DNA of 52,720 nt. Origin: Rhodanobacteraceae bacterium (lineage in GTDB: Bacteria > Acidobacteriota > Terriglobia > Terriglobales > Acidobacteriaceae). Positions 27,911 to 36,571 of this stretch are shown here, in pieces. Positions within the stretch are counted from its first letter, which is position 1. Each line of letters begins with the position of its first letter. A program made the position numbers and the translations under genes. The notes beneath the pieces were generated by a model, which saw only the letters and a list, made by a program, of their open reading frames with translations, searched no databases and had not been told where the DNA came from. The stretch is from NCBI GenBank assembly GCA_903970285.1, contig CAJCHN010000139.1:1-52720 (forward strand), in the 5' to 3' direction.

Positions 27911-29509
27911 TCAGGTGGTTGTCTTCAGGGCAGTGGCCAGATCTAACGGGGTCTGGCGCCGCACCAGCAGGGCCCGGAACTCTGGATCGCCGGCCAGGAA
28001 GCGAAAGCTCGCGTCCTGATCCACCGCCAGGAAGTACGCCTCGCGCCGATCGCAGGAGAGCTTCAGGTAGTGCAGGGTTCGCGGACGGTCTTGCAGCCGG
28101 GCGTAGAGACTGGCCGGGAGCATGGCGTTCGGACGGCCGGAGTCGACCAGGCGGCCATAGCCGGCGGCCAATGAGCCGAGCATGGCTTCCGGGCCGCGTT
28201 GCGCCAGTTGTTTCCCGGCTGCGTCGAGGAGAGCGATCTCGGTCGCATCCTGCCGCAGTTGGGCGGCCCTGCGGCTCTCCTCCAGGCTCTCCCGATATTC
28301 GCCCGCCCTGAACTCGATCGTTGCCAGGTAGGTATGGATGGGGGGGAAGCTGGCGTTCGCCCGCTCCAGATCGTGCAGGTACGCGGTGGCGGCAGCGGGA
28401 TCGAGAGCACCCAGAAGCAGGCCGCGGTTGGCCAGGATCGAGTTCGAATCAGGGGCCAAACGCCGCGCCGTTTCGATCTCCCGCATCGCTTCGGGATAGC
28501 GTCCGGCCGAGTAAAGTGAGGTTGCGTACCAGGAATGGGTCAGAGCGTCGTCGGGGCGGAGTTCGATGGATCGTTTGAACTCGCGCTCGGCGGCCGGAAA
28601 ATCCCACATCCAGTAGTTCAGAACAAAGCCGTAGGCGCGGTGGGCCGCGGGCGAGGCATCGTCGAGCGCGAGCGCCTGCCGGCATGCTGCCAAGCCGCGG
28701 GGAAACGCCTCCGCGTCTTTCATGGGGCCATACTGGCGCAGCAACAGGTAACTGTCCGCCAGCCCGGCATAAGCCGCGGCGAAGTTCGGATCGTGCACGA
28801 TGGACTGGGTGAAGAGGTCGATTGCCTGGTCAAGACTCGCCTCGGTCCGCTGGTTCCAAAGGTACATGCCGCGCAGGTAGAGCTCTTCCGCCTCCGGGTT
28901 GGTGGAAGGTTTGCCGGCGGTCTGCCGGGCTACGGCAGCCGGCCCGCCGGCCAGTGCCGAAGCTGTCGCCGCGGCGGCGGCCGGAGAAGCATGGTGGCGG
29001 ACCGACGCAAACAGCGCGGTTACGACGATGGCCAGAACCGCCCCTCCGACAAGAACGACTGGATACAGATTCCACAATGCGCGGACGGGCACCGGGCTGT
29101 GACTCGGAGCGTCAGTGGAAGCGGGTGATGATTGAACAGGTTCCGGAGCGGTTTCGGGAGCGCGATGCGCAGTTGGCGCGGCTGGGTGCCGAGCTTCACT
29201 CTCCGCTGGCGCGCCTTGACGGTCGAGTTGCGGCTCAGCGCTCTCCTGGGATGAATCTTCAGCCCTGGGGTCAGCGTCCTCAACGTTCGTACCCTGCCGG
29301 TCCGCTTCCTGCAACCAGTCTTCCAGTTCCGCGGTATAGGCAAAGACGCCACTCCGTCCACCGGGCGCGCGATGCACGGGCAGGCCGCGCAGGGACTCCC
29401 ACCGCCGGACGGTGCGCACGTCCCGCCCGAAAAAAGCCGCGATTTCCTTCCAAGAACTCAGGCGGGCGGAGTTGGCAGGGCGCTTTCCATTTTGGCCCGA
29501 AGTCCTCAA
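27911..29509 (-). CDS. Membrane-bound HTH-TPR regulator-like protein
   Basis: A 532-residue protein with three parts: a helix-turn-helix at about 18-67 (SSWKEIAAFFGRDVRTVRRWE, followed by FAYTAELEDWL), a Pro-rich linker and a single membrane helix (LWNLYPVVLVGGAVLAIVVTAL), then tetratricopeptide repeats from ~200 onward (EELYLRGMYLWNQRTEASLDQAIDLFTQSIVHDPNFAAAYAGLADSY and similar). The layout suggests a one-component regulator with its DNA-binding end in the cytoplasm and TPRs outside. Such HTH-TPR or HTH-WD proteins are numerous in Acidobacteria; targets are unknown. It is convergent with the ABC ATPase gene across 25 bp. Confidence 0.85.
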   Translation of the reverse strand: MRTSGQNGKRPANSARLSSWKEIAAFFGRDVRTVRRWESLRGLPVHRAPGGRSGVFAYTAELEDWLQEADRQGTNVEDADPRAEDSSQESAEPQLDRQGAPAESEARHPAAPTAHRAPETAPEPVQSSPASTDAPSHSPVPVRALWNLYPVVLVGGAVLAIVVTALFASVRHHASPAAAAATASALAGGPAAVARQTAGKPSTNPEAEELYLRGMYLWNQRTEASLDQAIDLFTQSIVHDPNFAAAYAGLADSYLLLRQYGPMKDAEAFPRGLAACRQALALDDASPAAHRAYGFVLNYWMWDFPAAEREFKRSIELRPDDALTHSWYATSLYSAGRYPEAMREIETARRLAPDSNSILANRGLLLGALDPAAATAYLHDLERANASFPPIHTYLATIEFRAGEYRESLEESRRAAQLRQDATEIALLDAAGKQLAQRGPEAMLGSLAAGYGRLVDSGRPNAMLPASLYARLQDRPRTLHYLKLSCDRREAYFLAVDQDASFRFLAGDPEFRALLVRRQTPLDLATALKTTT

Positions 29510-29914
29510 ATGTCCTCTTACGCCCGGTGCTGTGAGCTTTCAGGGCTCTCGTGGACATGAGTATAAGCATGAGCCGGTCGATGCGCATACGCTTTTGTTC
29601 GTGGTTTTGCCGGTGCGCAAGAACAGCCTTCAGCCCGCGACGGTGCGGCGCTGGAGGCTTTGCATCCAAATTTCGGAGCCGGACAGCCCGGCAGGAGCGA
29701 ACGAAGATTGTTGTCGACGTCCAGCGTCATGCCGCGGATCCAACCGCGTTTCACATCCACCCATGCGACGATTATCTCGAGACCGGCCTAAGTGCCGTGA
29801 ATTCGAGGAGGCAGGTGGTCATCCGAATATTCGAAACGGCCTCCGTCGAACCATCGAGAAGCCACACAGAAACTCCAGACCCGCGCGAGAAGCCGGGCCA
29901 GGAACAACGTTCCG
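29510..29914. other. Intergenic region, no convincing gene
   Basis: About 405 bp lie upstream of the HTH-TPR gene and downstream of the ATP-grasp gene. Open frames on both strands (for example 29551-29943 plus, 29518-29760 minus) have no ribosome-binding site, no recognisable motif and a skewed composition, and I do not call them. No clear hairpin terminator was found. Confidence 0.5.
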
Positions 29915-30928
29915 TCAGGCGGAGGTCAGGACCGGCGCGTTGACGCGGGAGGAGTGTGCCCTGGCCGCTTCGGCTTCGAGCCAGTCGACGAGTCTGGCGA
30001 AGGGATCAAAGCCGATGACGTTGGGGCCGTCGGCGACGAAGTTGCTGAGCGCGTTGATGTCGTAAAAGTAACGGCGGCCATCGCGGGAGTCGGTGATGTA
30101 CTCGACGCCTCCGATGTCGATGCCGGAGGCGGCCATGATCTTTTCTACGCCGGCGATCACCTCGGGAGGCGGAGTGTAGGCTTCGACGGTGATGCCGGAC
30201 CTGGGCGCGTCAATGGCGCAGGCGGCGCGGTTCAGGTCTACGCCGGAGGATGTGCGGCAGATGTCGGCGGGGCAGAGGTCGAAGGTCTCGCCGGTAATGT
30301 GCACCTTGATGGCGTAGAGGTATTTGCCATCGAGAACCTCGACACGGACAATGTGGGCGCCTTCGGCGGGGATGAACTCCTGAACAAGCGCAGTGGAATC
30401 CATGCCGAGGGCGAGGGCATCCGGGTCGGCAGGCGCGAGTTGAGCGGCGGCCTCAAGCTGGGAGATATGATCGAAGCGCTTGACGCCGGCGCCCGAGCCG
30501 CCGATGTTGGGCTTGACCACCACTGGGAAACGCAACCCGGCCGTGGCCGCAGGAGCCTGGGTCGCCCGATGGATGACGCGCGACTTGGGGTAGGGCAGCG
30601 CGAGCGACTCCAGCAGCGCCAGTTGCCCGGCCTTCGACAGCTCCGAGCGATAGGCGGCGAGCCCGTCGAGCACGCGGACGCCCCGGGCTTCGAGGTGCTC
30701 GAGAAAGCCGAGGGTGTAGAAGATCTGGTCGCCATGACCGCGATTCCAGGCCGAGGGGCTCATACGGTTGAAGACGAGCGCGTACTTGTCTTCGGGACGG
30801 TCTTCTGGCGCCCAGGTGTGGTCGGGGGCGAAGAGCCTGACGTAGTGGGTGCCGCGGCGGTCGAGTTCGGCGAAGAGCGGCTTAAACCAGTTGGGCTGCT
30901 CGTAGTAGATGGCGATGGGAAGGGGCAT
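29915..30928 (-). CDS. ATP-grasp ligase (RimK/glutathione-synthetase-like)
   Basis: A 337-residue protein with the ATP-grasp core: FPVVVKPNIGGSGAGV (about 135-149, the ATP-binding lysine and glycine loop), a later ALVQEFIPAEGAHIVRVEVLDGKYLYAIKV, and the metal-binding end DINALSNFV near residue 290. The N-terminal domain (YEQPNWFKPLFAELDRRGTHYV) resembles the pre-ATP-grasp fold. These enzymes make amide or similar bonds via an acylphosphate; the substrate cannot be told. It is divergent from the amino-acid permease gene across about 150 bp, which could reflect a shared amino-acid theme, but this is only suggestive. Confidence 0.88.
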   Translation of the reverse strand: MPLPIAIYYEQPNWFKPLFAELDRRGTHYVRLFAPDHTWAPEDRPEDKYALVFNRMSPSAWNRGHGDQIFYTLGFLEHLEARGVRVLDGLAAYRSELSKAGQLALLESLALPYPKSRVIHRATQAPAATAGLRFPVVVKPNIGGSGAGVKRFDHISQLEAAAQLAPADPDALALGMDSTALVQEFIPAEGAHIVRVEVLDGKYLYAIKVHITGETFDLCPADICRTSSGVDLNRAACAIDAPRSGITVEAYTPPPEVIAGVEKIMAASGIDIGGVEYITDSRDGRRYFYDINALSNFVADGPNVIGFDPFARLVDWLEAEAARAHSSRVNAPVLTSA

Positions 30929-31079
30929 CGAGACCTCTGAAGATCAGAGTAATGTTTTCGCCTGTCAGCGGCAAAAGGATCGATACTCAGATGCAAGTGC
31001 GCCCTCCTCGCGAGTGGCGACCAGTCCGTGGGGTGCTCGACAGCTTTGCCTTGGATAGAAGGGTCTGGAGGGGAATGGA

Positions 31080-32429
31080 TTGACGAGGAAGATGCGGCTG
31101 CTGCCGCTGGTGGGCGCCACCTACTTTATGGTGGCGGGTGGGCCGTATGGGCTGGAAGACATTATCGGCGGCGCGGGATTCGGGCGGGCATTGCTGCTTT
31201 TGCTGCTGGTGCCCCTGGTGTGGAGCCTGCCTACCAGCCTGATGGTGGGCGAGCTGGCCTCGGTGATTCCGCTCGAAGGTGGATTTTATGCGTGGGTGAG
31301 GCGGGCTCTGGGCGGCTTCTGGGGGTTCCAGGAGGCGTGGCTGTCGCTGTCCGCGAGCATCTTCGATATGGCCATTTACCCGGTGACCTTTGTGCTGTAT
31401 CTGACGCGGGTGGCACCGGCGTTAACTGCGGGCGGACGCGGAACCTGGTGGGCGCTGGCGGTGGTGGCCGGGTGCGTGGCTTGGAATCTGCGCGGCGCAA
31501 AGGCGGTGGGCGGCGGCTCGCTTTGGCTCTTCGGGGTTCTGCTGGCGCCGTTCGCGGCGATGTGCGGACTGGGGCTGTGGCGCGGGCTGTGGCTGCATGC
31601 GGCGGGCGGAGGATGGGGAGCGCTGGTTCGGCCCGCGGCCGCGCCGGCGATGGGAGCGGCGGTCTCGGTGTGCCTGTGGAACTACATGGGCTGGGATAAC
31701 GCGTCGACCGTGGCGCAGGAGGTGGACGACCCGCAACGCACGTATCCACGGGCCATGCTGCTGTCGGCAGCGCTGGTGGCGGCGACGTATGTGCTGCCGT
31801 TGGCGGCGGTGGCGGTGGCGGGCATTCCGGCGGACCGGTTTTCGACCGGAGCCTGGGCGGATGCGGCGAAGACGCTCGGCGGCGCGGGGACGGGCGGGGC
31901 ATTGCTGGGCCTGCTGGTGGTGTTGGGCGGGACCATCAGCGGGATCGGGATGTTCAACGCGCTGATGATGAGCTACACCCGGCTGCCCTATGCGGTGGCG
32001 GAAGAAGGCCTGCTGCCGAAGCTGTTCACGCGCCGGACGGCGGCAGGCGTGCCATGGGCGAGCGTGCTGTTCTGTGCCGCGGCCTGGGGCCTGGCGGTGC
32101 AGATGACGTTCGAGCGGCTGATCTCGATCGACCTGGTGCTGTATGGGGCGAGCCTGCTGCTGGAGTTTGTCGCGCTGGTGGTGCTTCGGGTGAAGGAGCC
32201 GGAGCTGATCCGGCCGTTTCGTGTGCCGGGAGGCATGGCGGGCGCGGTGCTTGCGGGCGTGGGACCGGCGCTGCTGATCGGATTTGCGATGTGGGCGGCG
32301 CGGACGGAGCGGATCGCGGGGATGCCGGCACTGGAATTTGCGGCAGGGGTGGGGCTTTGCGGGCCGTTGGTGTATGCGATCGCGTGGGGCATCCGGCGCC
32401 GGCGGAATGCGGCGTCTTCGCGCGAGTAA
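31080..32429 (+). CDS. APC family amino-acid permease
   Basis: A 449-residue membrane protein with about 12 hydrophobic helices and the APC consensus in helix 1: VGATYFMVAGGPYGLEDIIGGAG; helix 6 region has WNYMGWDNASTVAQEVDDPQRTYPRAM, the family's usual cytoplasmic loop. It would import amino acids or polyamines with protons or as an exchanger. Start is TTG at 31080, six bases after GGAGGGG; an in-frame ATG at 31092 is the alternative. It is convergent with ppa, with a bidirectional hairpin between. Confidence 0.92.
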   Translation: MTRKMRLLPLVGATYFMVAGGPYGLEDIIGGAGFGRALLLLLLVPLVWSLPTSLMVGELASVIPLEGGFYAWVRRALGGFWGFQEAWLSLSASIFDMAIYPVTFVLYLTRVAPALTAGGRGTWWALAVVAGCVAWNLRGAKAVGGGSLWLFGVLLAPFAAMCGLGLWRGLWLHAAGGGWGALVRPAAAPAMGAAVSVCLWNYMGWDNASTVAQEVDDPQRTYPRAMLLSAALVAATYVLPLAAVAVAGIPADRFSTGAWADAAKTLGGAGTGGALLGLLVVLGGTISGIGMFNALMMSYTRLPYAVAEEGLLPKLFTRRTAAGVPWASVLFCAAAWGLAVQMTFERLISIDLVLYGASLLLEFVALVVLRVKEPELIRPFRVPGGMAGAVLAGVGPALLIGFAMWAARTERIAGMPALEFAAGVGLCGPLVYAIAWGIRRRRNAASSRE

Positions 32430-32470
32430 GCACCGCCGAATGACGAGCCGCCTGCAGGGCCGGAGTGCTG

Positions 32471-32496
32471 CCTAGGTCTCAGAAGCGAGACCTGGG
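32471..32496. terminator. Hairpin between convergent permease and ppa genes
   Basis: CCTAGGTCTC (32471-32480) pairs with GAGACCTGGG (32487-32496) around a six-base loop, one T-G wobble included. It sits in the 113-bp gap between two convergent genes and is symmetric for both, so a bidirectional terminator is likely. No long T-run is present. Confidence 0.6.
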
Positions 32497-32542
32497 CACC
32501 CGGCACCTGCGGCGCACGAGTCCAAAGTGATCCCTGGCTCGG

Positions 32543-33103
32543 TCAGCCCTTCCTGGGGACTGGCTTGGGTTCGGGGTTGATCTTGTTTTCGATGAAGCGC
32601 TGCTGGGCTTCGGTGACCTTCTGGCGGGCGAAGGCGGCGTCGCGCCAGCCCTTGATTTCGACGCGCTTGCCCTCGAGGTCCTTGTAGATGGCGAAGAAGT
32701 GGGTGATCTCGCGCAGCATGTGGGGGTAAATCTCGGAAAAGTTCCAGACGTCCTTGTAGCGCGGATTGCCCATGCCGACGCAGAGGACTTTCTCGTCGCC
32801 GAGACCCTGGTCGAGCATCTCGAGCAGACCGATAGGACGGACTTCCATGACGCAGCCGGGAAAGGACGGACTGTCGACCAGGACGAGCACGTCGAGCGGG
32901 TCGCCATCATCGCCGAGCGTGGAGGGGATGAAGCCGTAGTCGCCGGGGTAGTGCACGGGCGAGTAGAGGTTGCGGTCCAGGCGGAAGACGTCGAGTTGCT
33001 TGTCGTACTCGTACTTGTTGCTTCCTTCAGCCGGGATCTCGATGACGACGTTGATGATCTCCGGGCTCTTCGGACCTACGGGCAACTCCAGATAATTCGG
33101 CAT
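32543..33103 (-). CDS. ppa: Inorganic pyrophosphatase (family I)
   Basis: A 186-residue soluble pyrophosphatase. The family I signature DDGDPLDVLV (about 65-74) carries the metal-binding aspartates; upstream are VIEIPAEGSNKYEYDK and HYPGDYGFIP, both conserved substrate or metal sites. It hydrolyses PPi to phosphate, pulling biosynthetic reactions forward. ATG at 33103 is the conserved start; the open frame to 33202 adds an unlikely Arg-rich leader. It is divergent from purS across 118 bp. The C-terminal EPKPVPRKG tail is a short extension. Confidence 0.97.
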   Translation of the reverse strand: MPNYLELPVGPKSPEIINVVIEIPAEGSNKYEYDKQLDVFRLDRNLYSPVHYPGDYGFIPSTLGDDGDPLDVLVLVDSPSFPGCVMEVRPIGLLEMLDQGLGDEKVLCVGMGNPRYKDVWNFSEIYPHMLREITHFFAIYKDLEGKRVEIKGWRDAAFARQKVTEAQQRFIENKINPEPKPVPRKG

Positions 33104-33207
33104 GGTGTTCTGATTTCTTCTCTCGAAATTCGATTTTGCTGCGCCTGCGGCTATGCCTCGGAAGCGAAGCAGAGGACGCTCGCCGCTTTTGGGAACATGC
33201 ACAAGTT

Positions 33208-33213
33208 TATAAT
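33208..33213 (+). promoter_or_regulatory. Possible -10 element of purS
   Basis: A perfect TATAAT ends eight bases before the purS ATG, with no Shine-Dalgarno between. If used, the transcript would start at or next to the start codon. No clear -35 is found at the usual spacing, so the call is tentative. Confidence 0.4.
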
Positions 33214-33221
33214 CAGACTCG

Positions 33222-33470
33222 ATGAAAGCCCACGTCTATGTCACTTTGAAACGGACCGTGCTGGACGCGCAGGGTCAGACGGTGGCCGATGCGTTGAAGC
33301 GGATGAAGTACCAGGGCGTCGGGGATGTGCGCCAGGGCAAGTACTTTCTGCTGACCCTTGACGGAAGTTTTGCCGACGAAACCGCGGCGCGGACCGAGGT
33401 AGACCGCATCGCGCGCGAGGTGCTGGTAAACCCGGTCATCGAAGAGTACAGCTTACGTCTGGAGCCATAG
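33222..33470 (+). CDS. purS: Phosphoribosylformylglycinamidine synthase subunit PurS
   Basis: An 82-residue protein with the PurS pattern: KAHVYVTLKRTVLDAQGQTVADALKRMKYQGVGDVRQGKYF and VLVNPVIEEYSLRLE. PurS is a small dimer that bridges PurQ (glutaminase) and PurL (synthetase) in the fourth step of purine synthesis. Length equals the family norm. Here purQ and purL are not adjacent: ppa is divergent and an outer-membrane barrel gene follows. No Shine-Dalgarno is visible, but a TATAAT lies close by. The stop codon falls inside a short tandem repeat. Confidence 0.94.
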   Translation: MKAHVYVTLKRTVLDAQGQTVADALKRMKYQGVGDVRQGKYFLLTLDGSFADETAARTEVDRIAREVLVNPVIEEYSLRLEP

Positions 33471-33499
33471 GCCGGAGCCATAGACCGGAGCCATAGACC
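33461..33499. repeat. Three tandem 13-bp repeats at the purS stop
   Basis: GGAGCCATAGGCC, then GGAGCCATAGACC twice, at 33461-33473, 33474-33486 and 33487-33499. The first copy includes the final purS codons and stop. Likely a slippage product. Confidence 0.9.
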
Positions 33500-33597
33500 G
33501 GCTAGCCGGTATGCGCACGAAAGGGTTATTTTCCGCAGTTCCAGCATCCAATTAGATTCGAATCATCGAGGCTGCCGAGCACGCTGGCGGTGGCTTG

Positions 33598-34212
33598 ATG
33601 AAGGGGATCAACGACATGGATCAGGGTGCGGGACGTTGCGCGAAGCGGATTTGGCAAACCTTCGCAAAGCTGATGCTGGCAGGTGGTCTGGGTGTAGTTT
33701 GCGCCAGCGGACAAGCGGTCCCGACCGCCGGCCAACGCTACACCGTTTCGGTCTTCGGAGCGGCAAGCGACATCAACCCGGACTATGGGCCCCGAAACAA
33801 TACGGGTTACGTCTTTGGCGGGGATGTGACGCGCCACTTTCGCCTGCTGGCCCCCTCCATCGAGGCGCGCTACGGCCACAGCAGCGGCGATGTGGTCGCG
33901 GAGAATTATTTCTTAGGCAATGTAAAGGTCGAGAAGGCGCTGGGTCCAGGATTGCGGCTGCACCCGTATGGCGAGGCTGGGATCGGCTACGGGGTGATTC
34001 ATTTTGGATCCCGGGCATACTATCCCGAGGACAACTCTGTCATCTATGCCGTGGGGGGAGGGGCGGATGTCGACGTTTCCTCGCGAATCGCGCTGAAGGG
34101 CGAGTACAGCTATCAGTCGTGGAAGCTCGGCACGGAGACCAGCGGGTTGACGCCGCATGGTTTCAGCGCAGGCCTGGTCTACCGGTTCGCCTTTGGACTT
34201 TCGAGGAGATAA
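33598..34212 (+). CDS. Exported outer-membrane beta-barrel protein
   Basis: A 204-residue protein with a signal peptide (KLMLAGGLGVVCASGQA) and a pattern of amphipathic strands ending in YRFAFGLSRR, with motifs typical of OmpA-like or OMP_b-brl porins: TGYVFGGDVTRHFRLLAPSIEARYGHSS and YGEAGIGYGVIHFG. It is probably an eight-stranded barrel in the outer membrane; role unknown. Starts are uncertain: ATG 33598, or ATG 33616 preceded by AAGGGG at nine bases. There are no operon partners: it follows purS by ~127 bp and precedes a tandem repeat. Confidence 0.78.
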   Translation: MKGINDMDQGAGRCAKRIWQTFAKLMLAGGLGVVCASGQAVPTAGQRYTVSVFGAASDINPDYGPRNNTGYVFGGDVTRHFRLLAPSIEARYGHSSGDVVAENYFLGNVKVEKALGPGLRLHPYGEAGIGYGVIHFGSRAYYPEDNSVIYAVGGGADVDVSSRIALKGEYSYQSWKLGTETSGLTPHGFSAGLVYRFAFGLSRR

Positions 34213-34223
34213 GGCGCGATCGG

Positions 34224-34277
34224 CTCTCCCGGAGCGCGAAGTTGCGGAGTCTCTCCCGGAGGGCGAAGTTGCGGAGT
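34224..34277. repeat. Two tandem 27-bp repeats downstream of the barrel gene
   Basis: Two copies of a 27-bp unit beginning CTCTCCCGGAG and ending GTTGCGGAGT, at 34224-34250 and 34251-34277, differing at one base. They begin 12 bp after the barrel gene stop, ahead of hemE. Confidence 0.9.
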
Positions 34278-34379
34278 ATAGAGATGTTCCCGATTCTTTG
34301 ATCAAAGGCATGCGCTCGTGTGCCGGCTGAAGACCAGGCCGACTGCAGATGCTAGGCTCAAGACGGGGAGAGCCTGTCC

Positions 34380-35504
34380 GTGAGCGAACGACAAAGTGCT
34401 TTAGAGGTCGAGACTGCGGTCGAGGAGGCTTCGCAGGCAGGGACAAGCCGGTTTGTGCGGGCGTGTCTGCGACTTCCGGTCGACCGGACGCCGGTCTGGT
34501 TCCTGCGCCAGGCCGGGCGATACATGCCCGAGTACATGGCGGTCCGGAAGCAGCACACGCTGCTGGAGATCTGCCGAACACCCGAGGTCGCGGCAGAGGT
34601 GACGATCACGGCCGCTGAGAGGCTGGGGGTAGATGCGGCCATCATCTTCGCCGATCTGTTGCTGCCGCTTACACCGATGGGCGTGGACTTCGAGTTTGTC
34701 GCCGGGGAGGGTCCGCAGGTGCATACGCCGGTGCGGACGCTGGCACAGGTGGAGGCGCTTGAGACCGGCCGGGTGGATGAACTCAGCTATGTGGCGCACT
34801 CGATCGAGCGGGTAGCGAAGCACTTCGCGGCCCCGCGCGCCGATGGCGACCGTCTTGGAATCATAGGGTTCTGCGGTGCTCCGTTTACGCTGGCGAGCTA
34901 CATGATCGAAGGTGGCAGCTCGCGCAACTATGTCGACACCAAGAAGATGATGTACGCCTCGGGCGTGCCGGGCGCGGCCGAGAGCAGGGCCTGGCCGCTG
35001 CTGATGGAGAAGCTGGTGGAGGTGCTGGCGGCCTATGCGCAGCAGCAGGTGGAAGCCGGCGCGGACGTAATCCAGATCTTCGACAGCTGGGCCGGGGTGC
35101 TCTCGGTGCCCGACTACCGCGAGTTCTGCCTCGGGCCCACCACCGATCTGGTCGAGCGGGTGCGCCGGCTGGGAGTGCCGGTGATCTACTTTGGGGTGGA
35201 GACCGCTTCCCTGCTGCCGGCGATGCGGGAGACGGGCGCCGACGTGATCGGGCTGGACTGGCGGACGCCGCTGGCAGAGGGCTGGAAGGCGGTCGGTCCG
35301 GGCTGCGCAGTCCAGGGAAACCTGGACCCGATCGCGCTCTTTGCGCCGGAAGCGGTGATCCGCGCGCGGGTCGCCGAGGTGCTTCAACAGGCGGGTGGGC
35401 GGGACGGGCACATCTTCAATCTGGGCCATGGCATTGTGCCGGGAACGCCGGTTGAAAACGTGATCAAGGTGGTGGGATGGGTGAAGGAGATGAGCCAGCG
35501 ATGA
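34380..35504 (+). CDS. hemE: Uroporphyrinogen decarboxylase
   Basis: A 374-residue enzyme that removes four acetate carboxyls from uroporphyrinogen III to give coproporphyrinogen III. The signatures are RTPVWFLRQAGRYMPEYMAVRK (conserved Arg residues bind substrate carboxylates) and GFCGAPFTLASYMIEGG; the catalytic Asp is expected in DLLLPLTPMGVDFEF. The N-terminal ~22 residues are a variable acidic lead-in. The start is GTG at 34380, with GGGGAG about nine bases before. It overlaps hemH (ATGA), forming a hemE-hemH-hemY operon as in some other phyla. Confidence 0.97.
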   Translation: MSERQSALEVETAVEEASQAGTSRFVRACLRLPVDRTPVWFLRQAGRYMPEYMAVRKQHTLLEICRTPEVAAEVTITAAERLGVDAAIIFADLLLPLTPMGVDFEFVAGEGPQVHTPVRTLAQVEALETGRVDELSYVAHSIERVAKHFAAPRADGDRLGIIGFCGAPFTLASYMIEGGSSRNYVDTKKMMYASGVPGAAESRAWPLLMEKLVEVLAAYAQQQVEAGADVIQIFDSWAGVLSVPDYREFCLGPTTDLVERVRRLGVPVIYFGVETASLLPAMRETGADVIGLDWRTPLAEGWKAVGPGCAVQGNLDPIALFAPEAVIRARVAEVLQQAGGRDGHIFNLGHGIVPGTPVENVIKVVGWVKEMSQR

Positions 35505-36571
35505 GTTTCCAGCGGGAGACAGGCAAGGTGGATGCGGTTCTGCTGCTGGCGCACGGCACGCCCAATATCTTGAGCGAGATGGCCGAGTACCTGGGCAAGG
35601 TGACGGGTGGGCGGCCCATGCCGGCGGAGGTCATTGAAGAACTGCAGCACCGTTATGCGGAGATTGGCCTGCGCGAGGAGCCGCTGCCGGAGGGTCCGCC
35701 GCTGACCAGATGGACCCTGCTGCAGGGCGAGTTGCTGGGCAAGGCGATCGATCTGCCGGTGTATGTGGGGATGCGCAACTGGCACCCGTATATCGCGGAT
35801 GTGCTGGCGCGGATGCGGGCGGATGGCGTGAAGCGTTTTCGCGCGGTCTGCCTGGCGCCGCAGAATTCGCGGACGAGCGTAGGGCTTTATCGCCGGGCCG
35901 CTCAGACGGCCAGCGCCGGGATGGAGATGGAGTTTATCGCGGGGTGGAGCGAACATCCGCTGCTGGCGCAGGCGTTCGCGCTGGAGATGTGGCCGGTGTG
36001 GGCGGAGGCTTGTGCCGCGACCGGGAGGCGGGTTCCGATCCTGTTCAGCGCGCACTCAGTTCCCTGCCGCACCATCATGTCGGGCACGGTTACCAACCCG
36101 GCGAGTCCTTCGGCCGCCCGGCCGGACGGTCCGGTGCCGGCCGACGGCATCCAGAATTATGGTGCGAAGCAGACGCCCGATCCGTATCCGGTCGAGTGCA
36201 AGCAGACGGCACTTGCGATTGCGAAGGCGCTGGCGCCGGTCGGGGTGTCCGAGAAGGATTGGTACTTCGCGTTTCAGAGCCAGGGCATCGCCGGCGCGCC
36301 GTGGATCGGGCCGACTGTCGAAGACACGCTGAAGGCGCTGGCCGAGGAGGGCCACAAGGGCGTGGTGATGCAGCCGGTGGGCTTCCTTTGCGATCACGTA
36401 GAGATTCTGTATGACATCGACATCGCGTTCACGGAGACAGCGAAACAGCTTGGCATGCAGCTCTGGCGGGCCAAGAGCCTGAACGATTCGCCGACGTTGA
36501 TCCGAGCGCTGGCGGAGGTCGCCACGGGGGCCTTTCGAGCGCAGGTGGATGAGGCGCCGGTGGCCGTGTGA
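35501..36571 (+). CDS. hemH: Ferrochelatase
   Basis: A 356-residue enzyme inserting Fe(II) into a porphyrin ring. Key motifs are LLLAHGTP at the start, FSAHSVP with metal-binding His185, and VGFLCDHVEILYDID with the acidic pair; the middle has WPVWAEACAATGRR. The start ATG at 35501 overlaps the hemE stop; the frame is open to 35477. There is no membrane anchor. Whether it acts on protoporphyrin IX or coproporphyrin III cannot be read from motifs alone. The upstream hemE and downstream hemY place it in the same pathway. Confidence 0.95.
   Translation: MSFQRETGKVDAVLLLAHGTPNILSEMAEYLGKVTGGRPMPAEVIEELQHRYAEIGLREEPLPEGPPLTRWTLLQGELLGKAIDLPVYVGMRNWHPYIADVLARMRADGVKRFRAVCLAPQNSRTSVGLYRRAAQTASAGMEMEFIAGWSEHPLLAQAFALEMWPVWAEACAATGRRVPILFSAHSVPCRTIMSGTVTNPASPSAARPDGPVPADGIQNYGAKQTPDPYPVECKQTALAIAKALAPVGVSEKDWYFAFQSQGIAGAPWIGPTVEDTLKALAEEGHKGVVMQPVGFLCDHVEILYDIDIAFTETAKQLGMQLWRAKSLNDSPTLIRALAEVATGAFRAQVDEAPVAV

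Noticed and set aside
29551-29943. 130-residue plus-strand ORF between the HTH-TPR and ATP-grasp genes
   Set aside because: It has no ribosome-binding site, no motif and an Arg/Ser/Cys-rich composition, and it overlaps the end of the ATP-grasp gene.
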